Of a DNA stretch of 64,000 nt, positions 1 through 9,141 are shown in pieces. A model generated the notes under the pieces. The model was given only the letters and a program-made list of their open reading frames with translations, did no database searches and had not been told where the DNA came from. The stretch's first letter is position 1. Every line of letters starts with the position of its first letter. A program made the translations under genes and the position numbers. The stretch lies in the NCBI GenBank assembly GCA_029212905.1, contig JARGPB010000009.1, positions 102,157 through 166,156 on the forward strand, written 5' to 3'. This DNA is from Thalassovita sp. (GTDB lineage: Bacteria; Pseudomonadota; Alphaproteobacteria; Rhodobacterales; Rhodobacteraceae).

Positions 1-2
1 CA

Positions 3-410
3 CGGAATCGATTGATCACGGGAGGCGCAGTTATCGGCCCTTATGATGTCGACAATCGGGTGCGCCAAAAGGCGGCCAAGAACCTGGCCGAGGCCTTTCC
101 CGAATTGGGGACGCCGGCGATGACACATGTCTGGTCGGGGTATCTGGGTATGAACTGGGATCGGTTCCCGCGCGTGCATCGGCTGGGCCCGGACGGATGG
201 GCCTGGGTCGGGTGCAATGGGCGTGGGGTGGCGTTGGGGACGTCTTTGGGACGTGAATTGGCCCGTGCTGTCACCGGCCAAGCCGAAGAAGAGCTGGCGC
301 TGCCGGTTACTGAGCCGCATCCCTTTCCGATGCATGGCGTGCTGCGCCATGTGGCCCCAACTTATCTGGCTTGGCTCAAGCGCCAGGACCACAAGGAAAT
401 TAACCTATGA
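3..410 (+). CDS. FAD-dependent oxidoreductase (DadA/DAO family), C-terminal part
   Basis: The reading frame is open from the first bases of the window, so the N-terminal part with the FAD-binding glycine motif lies outside. What remains, about 135 residues, looks like the C-terminal end of a DAO-type amine or amino-acid oxidoreductase: a VWSGYLGMNWDRFPRVHRL stretch followed by GWAWVGCNGRGVALGTSLG, which in this family packs on the flavin. It ends in an ATGA overlap with the next gene, so translation is coupled. With the ATC-hydrolase-like protein and M20 aminoacylase downstream it probably oxidises the amine nitrogen of the same substrate (inference). The substrate cannot be told from the fragment. 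Confidence 0.8.
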   Translation, partial: RNRLITGGAVIGPYDVDNRVRQKAAKNLAEAFPELGTPAMTHVWSGYLGMNWDRFPRVHRLGPDGWAWVGCNGRGVALGTSLGRELARAVTGQAEEELALPVTEPHPFPMHGVLRHVAPTYLAWLKRQDHKEINL

Positions 411-916
411 CGGAGACCCCAATGGCAGACCCCAAAGGCATGGACCTGAACGACATCCCAATCCTGCTGCGCCGCCGGATCGAGGCAATGATGCTGAAAC
501 ATGTGCTGGACGTGATCACCGAACGCACAGGTCGTGAAGAGGCCGAGGCCGTCATTGGTGCCGCCTGTTCCAAATCAGCGATTGAACAGGGGCAAATGAT
601 GGCCCAGGCCTTGGGCCATCCACCGGACCTGACGGATTTCGCCGAGATTCAGCCGAACTGGACCCGCGAAGACGCGCTGCGCATCGAAACCGTTGAAATG
701 TCCGAAGAGAAGATGGACTTCAACGTTGTGAAGTGCCGCTACGCCGAAATGTATCAGGAAATGGGGCTGGGGGATATCGGGCATTTGCTGTCGTGCAACA
801 GGGATGGCGATTTCTGTATCGGCTACAATCCAGAAATCGAAATGACCCGGACCCAGACGATCATGAAGGGCGCCAGCCATTGTGATTTCCGCTACCGCAT
901 GAACAAGGAGGCCTGA
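407..916 (+). CDS. L-2-amino-thiazoline-4-carboxylic acid hydrolase (ATC hydrolase) family protein
   Basis: A 169-residue protein with the signature of the ATC hydrolase family (PF14196 type). It has a CRYAEMYQEMGLGDIG block with a conserved Cys near residue 106, then LSCNRDGDFCIGYNP, and a C-terminal TRTQTIMKGASHCDFRY with a His-Cys pair. The family is named after the Pseudomonas enzyme that opens the thiazoline ring of ATC to give N-carbamoyl-cysteine, but most members are uncharacterised and the substrate here is unknown. The ATG overlaps the stop of the oxidoreductase (ATGA). The next gene starts 4 bases after the stop, so the three genes are one operon. A second Met at codon 6 could also serve as start. 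Confidence 0.8.
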   Translation: MTETPMADPKGMDLNDIPILLRRRIEAMMLKHVLDVITERTGREEAEAVIGAACSKSAIEQGQMMAQALGHPPDLTDFAEIQPNWTREDALRIETVEMSEEKMDFNVVKCRYAEMYQEMGLGDIGHLLSCNRDGDFCIGYNPEIEMTRTQTIMKGASHCDFRYRMNKEA

Positions 917-920
917 TCCG

Positions 921-2090
921 ATGGCTGTTGAAAACTGGGTCGCTAAACAGGTGGCCGATCTGTCCGAGTTTCGTCGCGATCTGCATATGAACCCAGAGCT
1001 TTTGTACGATGTCGAACGTACGGCGCAAAAAGTGGCCGAGGCCTTGCGCGCGGCCGGTGTGGACGAGGTTCACGAAGGTATCGGGAAGACTGGCGTTGTC
1101 GGGGTGATCCGCGGGCAGAGCAACGCCTCGGGGCGTACCGTCGGGTTGCGTGCGGATATGGATGCGCTGCCTATCACCGAAGAGACGGGCAAACCCTGGG
1201 CCTCTTTGGTGCCGGGGAAAATGCATGCTTGTGGGCACGACGGGCACACCACCATGCTGTTGGGGGCTGCGCGGCATCTGGCGGAAAGCAGGGCATTCGA
1301 CGGCACGGTTCTTGTGATTTTCCAACCCGCCGAAGAGGGCGGCGCAGGTGCGCGTGCCATGATCGAGGACGGCCTATTCGCGCGGTGGCCCTGCGACGAA
1401 GTTTACGGGATGCACAATCGCCCCAATCTGCCAGTCGGCCAGTTTACGATCAATTCGGGGCCCATCATGGGGTCGGTGGACGAGGTGAAGATCACCATCA
1501 CCGGGCGGGGCGGCCATGCGGCGCGCCCCGAGCAAACCATAGATCCGTTGCCTGTTGCGGGCGCGTTGTTGCAGGCGGTTCAGTCGATCACGTCGCGCAA
1601 TCTGGATCCGATTGATAGCGCTGTGATCTCGCTTTGCACCATTCAGGCCGGGAATGCGTTTAATGTCATCCCGCAGGATGTGGTGATGACAGGCACCGTG
1701 CGTACGCTCCGCGAAGAGGTGCGCGACATGATCGAAGAGCGCCTGAGCACCATGGTCGAAAACATTGCTGCCGCGTTTGGTGGCCTGGGGACGCTGGACT
1801 ATGTGCGCCACTATCCTGTGACCGTGAACCACGAGCGCGAGACCGAGCTGGCCGCATTGGCCGCGCAAGAGGTCGCGGGCGCGCAGAACGTTCATCTCGA
1901 CATGCCGCAAACTTTGGGCGGTGAGGACTTCTCATTCATGTTGAACGCAGTGCCGGGCGCGATGATCAACGTCGGCAACGGCCCTTCGGCGGCGCTGCAC
2001 CATCCTGAATATGATTTCAATGATGATGTGATTGCCTGGGGTGGGTCCTATTGGACGACATTGGTCCGCCAGCGTCTGCCTGTAGCGTGA
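921..2090 (+). CDS. M20 family aminoacylase/amidohydrolase
   Basis: A 389-residue metallopeptidase-fold hydrolase of the HipO/AmhX-like M20D group. Metal-binding motifs are visible: RADMDALP, then HACGHDGHT, the catalytic PAEEGGAGA Glu pair, a HAARP motif in the dimerisation lid, FNVIP, and GGEDFS near the C-terminus. Such enzymes remove acyl or carbamoyl groups from amino acids or related amides in the cytoplasm. A GGAGG-like site (AGGAGGCC) precedes the ATG by about 8 bases, overlapping the end of the previous gene. It is the last gene of the small operon with the oxidoreductase and ATC-hydrolase-like protein. Exact substrate unknown. Confidence 0.9.
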   Translation: MAVENWVAKQVADLSEFRRDLHMNPELLYDVERTAQKVAEALRAAGVDEVHEGIGKTGVVGVIRGQSNASGRTVGLRADMDALPITEETGKPWASLVPGKMHACGHDGHTTMLLGAARHLAESRAFDGTVLVIFQPAEEGGAGARAMIEDGLFARWPCDEVYGMHNRPNLPVGQFTINSGPIMGSVDEVKITITGRGGHAARPEQTIDPLPVAGALLQAVQSITSRNLDPIDSAVISLCTIQAGNAFNVIPQDVVMTGTVRTLREEVRDMIEERLSTMVENIAAAFGGLGTLDYVRHYPVTVNHERETELAALAAQEVAGAQNVHLDMPQTLGGEDFSFMLNAVPGAMINVGNGPSAALHHPEYDFNDDVIAWGGSYWTTLVRQRLPVA

Positions 2091-2500
2091 CCCAAGGTCG
2101 CTGCCTCGCGCGCTCTGGCTTTGTGTTTCGGGATCCGGCTCAGTCCAAACATCGAATATTTCGACAATCACTTTGCGTGGTCCGGGGCCACGGTAGCGTT
2201 CGATGCGCTGACGCAGATATTCATTGATACGGATAAGTCCCGCATTGCCGCAACATGGCTTTGATTGACGAGGCTGCGCGGCATGCCCCCTGAGGTGACA
2301 GATCGCTAGCCGATGATCGGGGGCGTGACGGTCTGTTCCGCATCGTGACCACGGGCCTGAAAAGTTCGAACGCCTGATCAAGGTGTCGGCGTAGTCTTGA
2401 TCCAGCCGTCCACCTCGCTGCGCCGCGTGAAGCGGGTCGGGGGCGTTGCTTTCGGCATTTGAGAGGAACAGGGCGACGGATTGCGCCCTGAACACGTGGC
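2091..2500. other. 410-base stretch without an intact gene; possible decayed coding remnant
   Basis: It lies between the end of the plus-strand aminoacylase and the end of the minus-strand thiolase (convergent). Minus-strand frames contain protein-like pieces, for example an INEYLRQRIERYRG segment near 2130-2230 and a short LDQAFELFRP segment near 2340-2380. They sit in different frames and have no clear start. I see no terminator with a T-run. It may be a broken gene; I could not recognise the family. Confidence 0.35.
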
Positions 2501-3688
2501 TCAGTTCGGCCCGTCAGAAATTTCGAACAGGCCTGCCGCGCCTTGTCCTCCACCGATGCACATGCTGACAACAGCATAGCGTACGCCACGTCTGCGGGCT
2601 TCGATCAGGGCGTGTCCGGCCATCCGGGCGCCGGACATTCCATAGGGGTGTCCAATCGAAATCGCCCCGCCGTTGACGTTCAACTGGCTATCGGGGATGC
2701 CCAGATGGTCCCGGCAATACAACAGCTGTGCGGCAAAGGCCTCGTTGATTTCCCACAGCCCAATATCACTGATCGACAGCCCGTGGCGTTCCAGCAGGCG
2801 CGGGATCGCAAGCACCGGCCCGATACCCATTTCCTCGGGTGCGCAGCCCGCGACTGCAAAGCCCCTGAAGCGGCCCAAAGGGGTCAGCCCGCGACGCGCG
2901 GCCTCTGCGGCCTCCATCATCACCATGGCCGAGGCACCGTCGGACAATTGGCTGGCGTTGCCTGCGGTGACGCATTTTTCTGGTCCCAGAACCGGCTTTA
3001 GCCCGGCCAGGCTGTCCAGGGTCGTCCCCGGACGGTTGCATTCGTCCTGTTGCAGATGGACGTGCTGGTCCGATGTGTTGCCGGTCTCTTTGTCAGTCAC
3101 CGTTTTGATGGTGTCGACCGGCACGATTTCATCGTCGAACAGTCCGGCCTCTTGTGCGGCTGCGGTGCGTTTCTGGCTTTGCAGCGCATAGGCGTCCTGA
3201 GCTGCGCGCGAAATGCCATACCGTTCCGCGACGATTTCGGCGGTCTCGAGCATCGACAGATAATAGTCCGGCGCGACCGAGGGATCCGTATAGCGGTGAC
3301 TGTTCCAATGCGTGTTCTGCACCAGAGAGATGCTTTCTAGCCCGCCAGCCAGGGCAATATCGACGCCTTCGGAGGTGATCATATGGGCCGCATTAGCGAT
3401 GGCGTTCAGCCCCGAGGCGCATTGCCGGTCCACAGTTGACGCGGCGACCGTAACCGGCAGTCCCGCAGCAAGCACGATATGGCGCGCGGTATTCACACCA
3501 GTTGTGCCCTGGGTCAGCGCCGCACCAAAAACGGCCTCTTCGATTTCAGGGCCTTTTAGGCCCGCGCGCGAAACGGCGGCGCGCACGGCGTGGGCGGCAA
3601 GGCTGGGCCCCTCAAGGGAATTGAACGCCCCGCGGTAGGCTTTGCCGATGGGTGTGCGGGCGGTGGAAACGATGACGGCGTCGCGCAT
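2501..3688 (-). CDS. Acetyl-CoA acetyltransferase (thiolase family, degradative type)
   Basis: A 395-residue thiolase. It carries the N-terminal VSTARTPIGKAYRG, the nucleophile loop DRQCASGLNAIANA (Cys near 90), the His motif GHPYGMSGAR, and the second Cys in CIGGGQGAAGLFE. It cleaves 3-oxoacyl-CoA with CoA to acetyl-CoA plus a shortened acyl-CoA. I start it at the ATG at 3688, which has an AAGGAT site. A longer in-frame start 14 codons upstream would run into the preceding gene. It is the last gene of the minus-strand catabolic operon, 10 bases after the deacylase. Placed with a CoA transferase it probably performs the terminal thiolysis of that pathway. Confidence 0.92.
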   Translation of the reverse strand: MRDAVIVSTARTPIGKAYRGAFNSLEGPSLAAHAVRAAVSRAGLKGPEIEEAVFGAALTQGTTGVNTARHIVLAAGLPVTVAASTVDRQCASGLNAIANAAHMITSEGVDIALAGGLESISLVQNTHWNSHRYTDPSVAPDYYLSMLETAEIVAERYGISRAAQDAYALQSQKRTAAAQEAGLFDDEIVPVDTIKTVTDKETGNTSDQHVHLQQDECNRPGTTLDSLAGLKPVLGPEKCVTAGNASQLSDGASAMVMMEAAEAARRGLTPLGRFRGFAVAGCAPEEMGIGPVLAIPRLLERHGLSISDIGLWEINEAFAAQLLYCRDHLGIPDSQLNVNGGAISIGHPYGMSGARMAGHALIEARRRGVRYAVVSMCIGGGQGAAGLFEISDGPN

Positions 3689-3698
3689 GATCTTATCC

Positions 3699-4991
3699 TT
3701 AGATGGGTTCCAGGCCGCACCAGTCGGCAATGAACAGTGCTGTTGTCTGAGTAACGCGCCGCATGCTCTCGAGCTCTACGCGTTCGTTGAAGCCGTGGAT
3801 GGCTTCGGCGCGGGGGCCATAGACCAGGGCAGGGGTGTCAGCATAGAGGCCAAAAAACCGGGCGTCCGTGGTGGCTGTGATCGCGATCCGGTCCAGTGCG
3901 TCGCCGTTTACGGTGTTGTGGGCGCCGTCGAGGGCGGAAATGGCGTTCAGGGCGGCCGTAGTTTTGTCCTCGGACAGGGCATAGCCTTCGGCCTGGAAGC
4001 CGTGGAAAACAATCTGAGGCATGCTGTTGCGCAGAAAATCGTTTTCCTGAGCGGCCGCCATCAGAACGGATTCGATTTCGGATTTGGCCAGGGCCATGTT
4101 CTGTCCCGGATACAGGCCCATGCGGACGTCGAACACGCACCAGGCAGGAACCGAGCTGGTCCAATCGCCGCCCTCGATCCGCCCAACATTCAGGTTCAGC
4201 GGATGGTGTACATGGGCATAGTCGGGATGTTTCGCATCGTCCGTGTTCCAGCGTGCCTCCATCTGGTGTAGGGCCTGAATCAGCGGCACGGCAGCCTCGA
4301 TCGCGTTAGAGCCGGACCCGGCATAGGCGACATGCGTGGGCAGCCCCTTCAGGTGAACCTGGAACCACAAAACACCGACTTGTGCGGTCACCAGGCTTTC
4401 TGCAAAGGGTTCTGGGATCAGCACGGCGTCGGCTTTGTAGCCCCGTTGCAGACAGGCCAAGGCGCCGTTGCCGGTGCACTCTTCCTCGACCACGGATTGG
4501 AAAAACACATCGGCAGCGGGGGCAAACCCACAACTGCGCAAGGCATCCAGCGCGAACAGGTTTGACGCTAACCCGGCCTTCATGTCGCCCGCGCCACGAC
4601 CATACAACCAACCGTCATCAATGCGTGGCTGGAACGGGGGCGTGTCCCACATGTCCAGCGGGCCTTCGGGGACCACATCGATATGCCCGTTCAGGATCAG
4701 CGAGCGGCCCTTTTGTGTGGTGCTTCGGTGGGTGCCGACAACATTCACCGCGTCCTCGTAGTTGCCCAAAACGGGGGAAAACCCGGGAAGGTGTCGAATA
4801 TCCTCGAGCTGGATTTGCCAGCGGTCCACAGCATAGCTGCGCGCCGTCAGTTCGGACGCCATCAGATCCTGAGCGCTTTGTTCGTGACCACGGGTCGAGG
4901 GGTGGCTGGTCAGTTCCGTCAGAAATTCGGTCTGCGCGTCAAACAGGCTGTCGACGGCGGACATGATGCGGGTTTGGGTATCCGTGTGCAT
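3699..4991 (-). CDS. ArgE/DapE family deacylase (M20)
   Basis: A 430-residue zinc amidohydrolase of the M20A acetylornithine deacetylase/succinyl-diaminopimelate desuccinylase type. Motifs: LNGHIDVVPEG (first metal His and catalytic Asp), YGRGAGDMKAG (bridging Asp), VVEEECTGNGAL (catalytic Glu pair), and a late AEAIHGFNERV with the last metal His. It removes an acyl group from an N-acylated amino acid in the cytoplasm. It sits between the CoA-transferase B subunit (6-base gap) and the thiolase. The operon also encodes an aminotransferase, so deacylation probably frees the amino group that is then transaminated (inference). Confidence 0.88.
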   Translation of the reverse strand: MHTDTQTRIMSAVDSLFDAQTEFLTELTSHPSTRGHEQSAQDLMASELTARSYAVDRWQIQLEDIRHLPGFSPVLGNYEDAVNVVGTHRSTTQKGRSLILNGHIDVVPEGPLDMWDTPPFQPRIDDGWLYGRGAGDMKAGLASNLFALDALRSCGFAPAADVFFQSVVEEECTGNGALACLQRGYKADAVLIPEPFAESLVTAQVGVLWFQVHLKGLPTHVAYAGSGSNAIEAAVPLIQALHQMEARWNTDDAKHPDYAHVHHPLNLNVGRIEGGDWTSSVPAWCVFDVRMGLYPGQNMALAKSEIESVLMAAAQENDFLRNSMPQIVFHGFQAEGYALSEDKTTAALNAISALDGAHNTVNGDALDRIAITATTDARFFGLYADTPALVYGPRAEAIHGFNERVELESMRRVTQTTALFIADWCGLEPI

Positions 4992-4997
4992 AGAGCC

Positions 4998-5651
4998 TCA
5001 GAATGTGATGAGTTCGCCAGTCGGCAATTGCAGCGGCGCGCCGGTTGCGTCGGCCACTTCTTGCGGGGTCAGGCCTTCGGCCACTTCGCATAGAGCAAAG
5101 CCCTGGGGTGTGACGTCAATCACGGCCATATCGGTGAAAATCCGCGTGACGCAGTCATGCGCCGTGATGGGCAAAGAGCAGGTCTCAAGCAGTTTTGGAT
5201 TGCCCTTGCGGTCCAGATGGGTGGTCAGGACGATCACCCGCTTTGCCTTTTGCGCCAGCTCAATGCCGCCACCCGCCCCCGGCGAGAACTTTCCAGGGAT
5301 TTTCCAATTGGCCAGATCGCCGTTCTGGGCCACTTCGAAGGCGCCCAGCATGGTCAGATCCAACCGCCCCGACCGGACCAAAGCAAACGACACGGCGCTG
5401 TCAAAAAACGCGCTGCCGGGTATGGTCGAGACATAAGCCCCGCCGGCATCAATCAGATTGCGATCAGCCGTGTCATAGGGATGCGTCGGGCCAATTCCTG
5501 ACAGTCCGTTTTCCGTGTGCAGACAGACCGGAAAATTCGAGGGCAGGTGATCAACCACCTTGGTCGGCAACCCGATCCCTAAGTTCACCACCATGCCCGG
5601 CGCAATCTCGCGCGCGGCGCGGGCGACCATTCTGGTTCTAGCGTCGGACAA
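4998..5651 (-). CDS. 3-oxoacid CoA-transferase, subunit B
   Basis: A 217-residue family I CoA-transferase beta subunit. It shows the N-terminal PGMVVNLGIGLPT and the LHTENGLSGIGP motif whose Glu forms the CoA thioester intermediate, then GAGGGIELAQKAKRVIVL. With subunit A it moves CoA from a donor (succinyl- or acetyl-CoA) to a 3-oxo acid. The start is a TTG at 5651 preceded by GAGGAG with 7-base spacing, inside the 3' end of subunit A (14-base overlap), which implies translational coupling. It is similar in size to AtoA, ScoB and PcaJ. Which 3-oxo acid is used cannot be read from the sequence. Confidence 0.9.
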   Translation of the reverse strand: MSDARTRMVARAAREIAPGMVVNLGIGLPTKVVDHLPSNFPVCLHTENGLSGIGPTHPYDTADRNLIDAGGAYVSTIPGSAFFDSAVSFALVRSGRLDLTMLGAFEVAQNGDLANWKIPGKFSPGAGGGIELAQKAKRVIVLTTHLDRKGNPKLLETCSLPITAHDCVTRIFTDMAVIDVTPQGFALCEVAEGLTPQEVADATGAPLQLPTGELITF

Positions 5652-6330
5652 CTGCGTACTCCTCGCTGAGGGTTTCCAGGTGGATCACCTGATCGACGAA
5701 CGGGCCGGGTGTGTGTACCTCGTCAGGCGGAAGCCCCCCCAAAGGCAGCACTGCCTCGGCCTCGGCGATCACATGATCCGCAGCCATCGCCATGAGCGGG
5801 TTGAAATTGCGGGCGGTGCCGACATAGTCCAGATTGCCGAACACATCGGCCCGGTCTGCATGTAACAAGGCCACGTCAGCGCGCAGGGCTGTTTCAATCA
5901 TCGCTTCGGTTCCGTTGATGGTTACGCGTTGCTTGCCCTCGCCCAATTCGGTTTCGCTTCCGATGTCGGTGATGATGGCCGTTAGACCCGATCCGCCCGC
6001 GCGCACCCGTTCGGCCAGAATGCCCTGGGCGCAGAACTCGACCTCGATTTCGCCCGCGTTCAGCATGGCAATGGCGCGTGGATTCAGCCCGATATGTGTT
6101 GTGATCAGCCGCGCAACCTGACCATTGGCCAAAAGGTGATCAACCCCCATACCGGTCTCGTTGGCGTCGTTTTTGATGATCGTCAGGTTCTTTGGGCCCT
6201 GACGCACCAGTTCCTGGATCAGGGTGAACGGCGTGCCGGGTACGCCAAACCCTCCCAGCATTACCGTTGCCCCGTCAGGGATCGCTGCAATTGCGGCTTC
6301 GATCCCGGTGGTTTTGTCGGGCAGGATCAT
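5638..6330 (-). CDS. 3-oxoacid CoA-transferase, subunit A
   Basis: A 230-residue family I CoA-transferase alpha subunit. It has the MLGGFGVPGTPFTLI glycine loop near the N-terminus, IKNDANETGMGVDHLL, and a GMGGE-less C-terminal region typical of AtoD, ScoA or PcaI. It pairs with subunit B, which overlaps its end by 14 bases. Its own ATG overlaps the aminotransferase stop (ATGA). The tight coupling to an aminotransferase upstream suggests the oxo acid made there is the CoA acceptor (inference). Confidence 0.9.
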   Translation of the reverse strand: MILPDKTTGIEAAIAAIPDGATVMLGGFGVPGTPFTLIQELVRQGPKNLTIIKNDANETGMGVDHLLANGQVARLITTHIGLNPRAIAMLNAGEIEVEFCAQGILAERVRAGGSGLTAIITDIGSETELGEGKQRVTINGTEAMIETALRADVALLHADRADVFGNLDYVGTARNFNPLMAMAADHVIAEAEAVLPLGGLPPDEVHTPGPFVDQVIHLETLSEEYAVVRR

Positions 6331-7667
6331 ACAGAACCCCCCGTTTCCAAACCGGCCTCTGAGGCGAATTGATCCAGCGAGGCCGTCAGCCCCTCCATGA
6401 TTTCGTCGATGCCGGGTTGGGTGATTGTCATCGGTGGGCAGACCATGAAGTGATCCCCCGAGGTGCCGCCTCGGGTGCGGCGGGAATAGATGATCAGCCC
6501 TTTGTCATAGGCAATATCGACCAGCCGGTTATAAGCATTCAGTCCCTTGTCCAGCGGCGCCATCGTCATCCGGTCCGAGACCAGTTCAAATGCCAGCAGC
6601 AGACCTTTGCCGCGCACGTCGCCGACAAAGGGATACCTGTTCATCAGGCTGGACAGGCGGGATTTCAGGACATCCCCCATGGTCGCGGCGTTCTGGATCA
6701 GGTTTTTCTGTTCGATCTCGTTAATGACGGCCAGCCCCGCGGCACAGGCCAGCGGGTTGCCGGCATAGGTATGGCCGTGGGCAAACCCGCCAGCGCCCAT
6801 CACGGTTTCAACGATGTCGTCGCGGGCAATCATGGCGCCCAGCGGCACGTACCCACCACCAAACCCTTTGGAAATCGAGATAATGTCCGGCACGGTATCC
6901 CAGTGCTCGGCCCCCCAGAAACGGCCGGTACGCCCACCGCCGGACATTACTTCGTCATGGATCAGCAAGACACCGTACCGATCACAAATTTCACGGATAC
7001 GTGGCATATACCCTGCGGGGGGCACCAGCGCGCCCGTCGAGGCCCCACCGACGGGTTCGACGATAAACGCAAGAATGGTGGTGGGACCTTCCTCGAGGAT
7101 TTTGGCCTCCAGCATATCGGCATAGTGATGGCCGGTTTCGGGGTTTTCCAAATCCAGCCCATCCAAATAGGCGCGCGGGGCAGGGATCTTGGGCATGCGC
7201 TGCATCATCGGATCGAACGGCGCCGAGAGCGGCGCATAGCCCGTCACGGCAAGCGCCCCCAGCGTCGAGCCATGATAGGACGGCGCGCGCGAGATGACCT
7301 TGAAACGCTGCGCCTCGCCCCGCGCCAAGGCGTATTGGCGGGCCAGTTTGATGGTGCTTTCGACAGCTTCGGACCCCCCCGAGACAAAGAATACGCGGCC
7401 CAGACCGTCGGGGCACAGCGCTGCCGTTTTATCAGCCAAAGCCTCAGAGGCTTCGGTCTGGAAATGCAGCCGGTAGCCGAAGGTGGATTTCTCCATCTGA
7501 TCCCGCATCGCCTGTAGAACGGCGGGGTTCGAGTGCCCGATATTGGACACCATCGCCCCGGATGACCCATCCAGATAGCGTTTGCCGGATTTATCCCACA
7601 GATAGATATCCTCGGCCCGGTCCAGCTCGGGGCGGGGCAGGTGGGACTGATAGAAAAGTCGTGACAT
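6327..7667 (-). CDS. Class III PLP-dependent aminotransferase (aspartate aminotransferase family)
   Basis: A 446-residue omega-type aminotransferase. It shows YLDGSSGAMVSNIGHSNP near the N-terminus, the cofactor motif FVSGGSEAVESTIKLARQY, LIHDEVMSGGGRTG with the PLP-binding Asp, and the Schiff-base lysine in SISKGFGGGYVPLGAM. Class III enzymes usually act on amino groups away from the carboxylate (omega- or beta-amino acids, diamines). It sits 5 bases after the ABC ATPase gene and overlaps CoA-transferase A by 4 bases, so it belongs to the transport-catabolism operon. A beta-aminotransferase role would explain the CoA transferase and thiolase that follow. Confidence 0.9.
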   Translation of the reverse strand: MSRLFYQSHLPRPELDRAEDIYLWDKSGKRYLDGSSGAMVSNIGHSNPAVLQAMRDQMEKSTFGYRLHFQTEASEALADKTAALCPDGLGRVFFVSGGSEAVESTIKLARQYALARGEAQRFKVISRAPSYHGSTLGALAVTGYAPLSAPFDPMMQRMPKIPAPRAYLDGLDLENPETGHHYADMLEAKILEEGPTTILAFIVEPVGGASTGALVPPAGYMPRIREICDRYGVLLIHDEVMSGGGRTGRFWGAEHWDTVPDIISISKGFGGGYVPLGAMIARDDIVETVMGAGGFAHGHTYAGNPLACAAGLAVINEIEQKNLIQNAATMGDVLKSRLSSLMNRYPFVGDVRGKGLLLAFELVSDRMTMAPLDKGLNAYNRLVDIAYDKGLIIYSRRTRGGTSGDHFMVCPPMTITQPGIDEIMEGLTASLDQFASEAGLETGGSV

Positions 7668-7672
7668 TCAGA

Positions 7673-8443
7673 TTATCCGTTATTGTCCGAAAGATGTTTG
7701 CGCAGAAAATTCTGCGTGCGTTCGTTCTTGGGGTTGTGAAACAAAACCTCGGGCGGGCCTTCTTCGACCACGACACCGCCGTCCATGAACAGAACCCTGT
7801 CGCAGACGCTTTCGGCAAAGCTCATTTCGTGCGTCACGATGATCATGGTCATGTGCTCTTCGGCGAGACGTTTCATGACCAGGTTCACCTCTTCGACCAG
7901 TTCAGGGTCAAGCGCCGAGGTGGCCTCGTCAAACAGCATTACTTTGGGCTGCATCGCCAGGGCACGGGCGATGGCCACGCGCTGTTTTTGACCGCCCGAC
8001 AGCCGCGAGGGGTAATAATCGATCCGGTCCAGCATTCCGACATTTGCCAGCTGTTCTTGGGCCAGCTTGTCGGCCTCTTCTGCCGAGAGCCCCTTGAGCA
8101 TCTTGGGCGCAAGGGTGACATTTTCCCGGACGGTCAGATGGGGGAACAGGTTAAAGTGTTGGAACACCATGCCAATCTGTTGGCGGACCTCGTTGATATG
8201 TTTCTCGTATTGCCGGTGGGGCAGGTCCATGTTGACCTGCATGTCCTCGAGCCAGATTTCACCGCCGGTCAGCGGGTCCAAATCGTTGATCGCGCGCAAA
8301 AGCGTGCTTTTGCCCGAACCAGAGGGGCCGATGATTGCGACGATCTCTCCTTTGAAGACCTGAAGGTTGATGTCTTTCAGGACCTCCAATGTGCCATAGC
8401 TTTTCTGGGCGTGGCGGATGTCGACGAACGGTTTTTCAGTCAC
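7673..8443 (-). CDS. Amino-acid ABC transporter, ATP-binding protein
   Basis: A 256-residue ABC ATPase of the GlnQ/HisP (polar amino acid) type. Walker A is GPSGSGKST near residue 38, the signature is LSGGQKQRVAIARAL, Walker B is VMLFDEATSALDPELV, and the switch His is in IVTHEMSF. It energises import by the two permeases encoded just upstream (18-base gap) with the binding protein at 9.9-10.7 kb. It is followed after 5 bases by the aminotransferase gene, tying uptake to catabolism. Confidence 0.95.
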   Translation of the reverse strand: MTEKPFVDIRHAQKSYGTLEVLKDINLQVFKGEIVAIIGPSGSGKSTLLRAINDLDPLTGGEIWLEDMQVNMDLPHRQYEKHINEVRQQIGMVFQHFNLFPHLTVRENVTLAPKMLKGLSAEEADKLAQEQLANVGMLDRIDYYPSRLSGGQKQRVAIARALAMQPKVMLFDEATSALDPELVEEVNLVMKRLAEEHMTMIIVTHEMSFAESVCDRVLFMDGGVVVEEGPPEVLFHNPKNERTQNFLRKHLSDNNG

Positions 8444-8461
8444 TTTGATCCCTCCTGGGTG

Positions 8462-9118
8462 TCAGCGGGCTGCCTGTACCCGGCGTTCGATACGCCGAAG
8501 GACAGCTTCCATCCCGAGGTTGATGATGTAGTAGAACACAGCCACCAGAACGTAGAATTCGAACGGTCGGTAGGTGCGCCCAATGGCAAGTTGCGCGGTC
8601 AGGGTCAGCTCGGACACGCCGATGACGGACACCAGTGCCGAGTCTTTCAGCAGCGCGATCATGTTGTTGCCGATGGGCGGGATCACGTCGCGCACCGCTT
8701 GCGGGACGACAACCTTGCGCAGCGCCTGGCCACGGCTAAGCCCCATGGTGCGCGCGGCCTCCATCTGGCCTTTGTCGACGGCCAGGATCGCAGTCTGGAT
8801 CAGTTCAGAGTTATAGACCGCAAAGTGCAGCCCCAGCCCGATGACCCCGGCCACGAAGGCAGGTAAATCGATCCCCACCTGCACCAGCCCAAAGTAAATC
8901 AGGAACAGCTGAAGCAAGAGCGGCGTCCCCATGAACAGCCAGGCAAAGGCGCGAAATGGCAGCCGGACAATCCAAGGAGCATACAGCGCGATAACCGCAA
9001 AGATGATGCCGCCAAAGAAGCTGAGTATCGCCGCGACGACGGTGATCGCGATCGTCCAGACGCAGCCCAAAAGCACGACGTCCAGGTATTTCGGGATGAC
9101 TGTGAAATCCAGGCCCAT
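8462..9118 (-). CDS. Amino-acid ABC transporter permease (HisM/GlnP type)
   Basis: A 218-residue inner-membrane permease with about five membrane segments. The EAA cytoplasmic loop that docks on the ATPase reads EAARTMGLSRGQALRKVVVP. It is one of two similar permeases in the operon that form a heterodimeric channel. It starts with an ATG 23 bases after the stop of the other permease. No sequence oddities. Confidence 0.93.
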   Translation of the reverse strand: MGLDFTVIPKYLDVVLLGCVWTIAITVVAAILSFFGGIIFAVIALYAPWIVRLPFRAFAWLFMGTPLLLQLFLIYFGLVQVGIDLPAFVAGVIGLGLHFAVYNSELIQTAILAVDKGQMEAARTMGLSRGQALRKVVVPQAVRDVIPPIGNNMIALLKDSALVSVIGVSELTLTAQLAIGRTYRPFEFYVLVAVFYYIINLGMEAVLRRIERRVQAAR

Positions 9119-9141
9119 TGTCTTTCTTCCTTATCCAGTCG

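Noticed and set aside
7562..8866. 434-codon plus-strand frame over the ABC ATPase and permease
   Set aside because: Shadow of the minus-strand transporter genes, which have clear Walker and EAA motifs.
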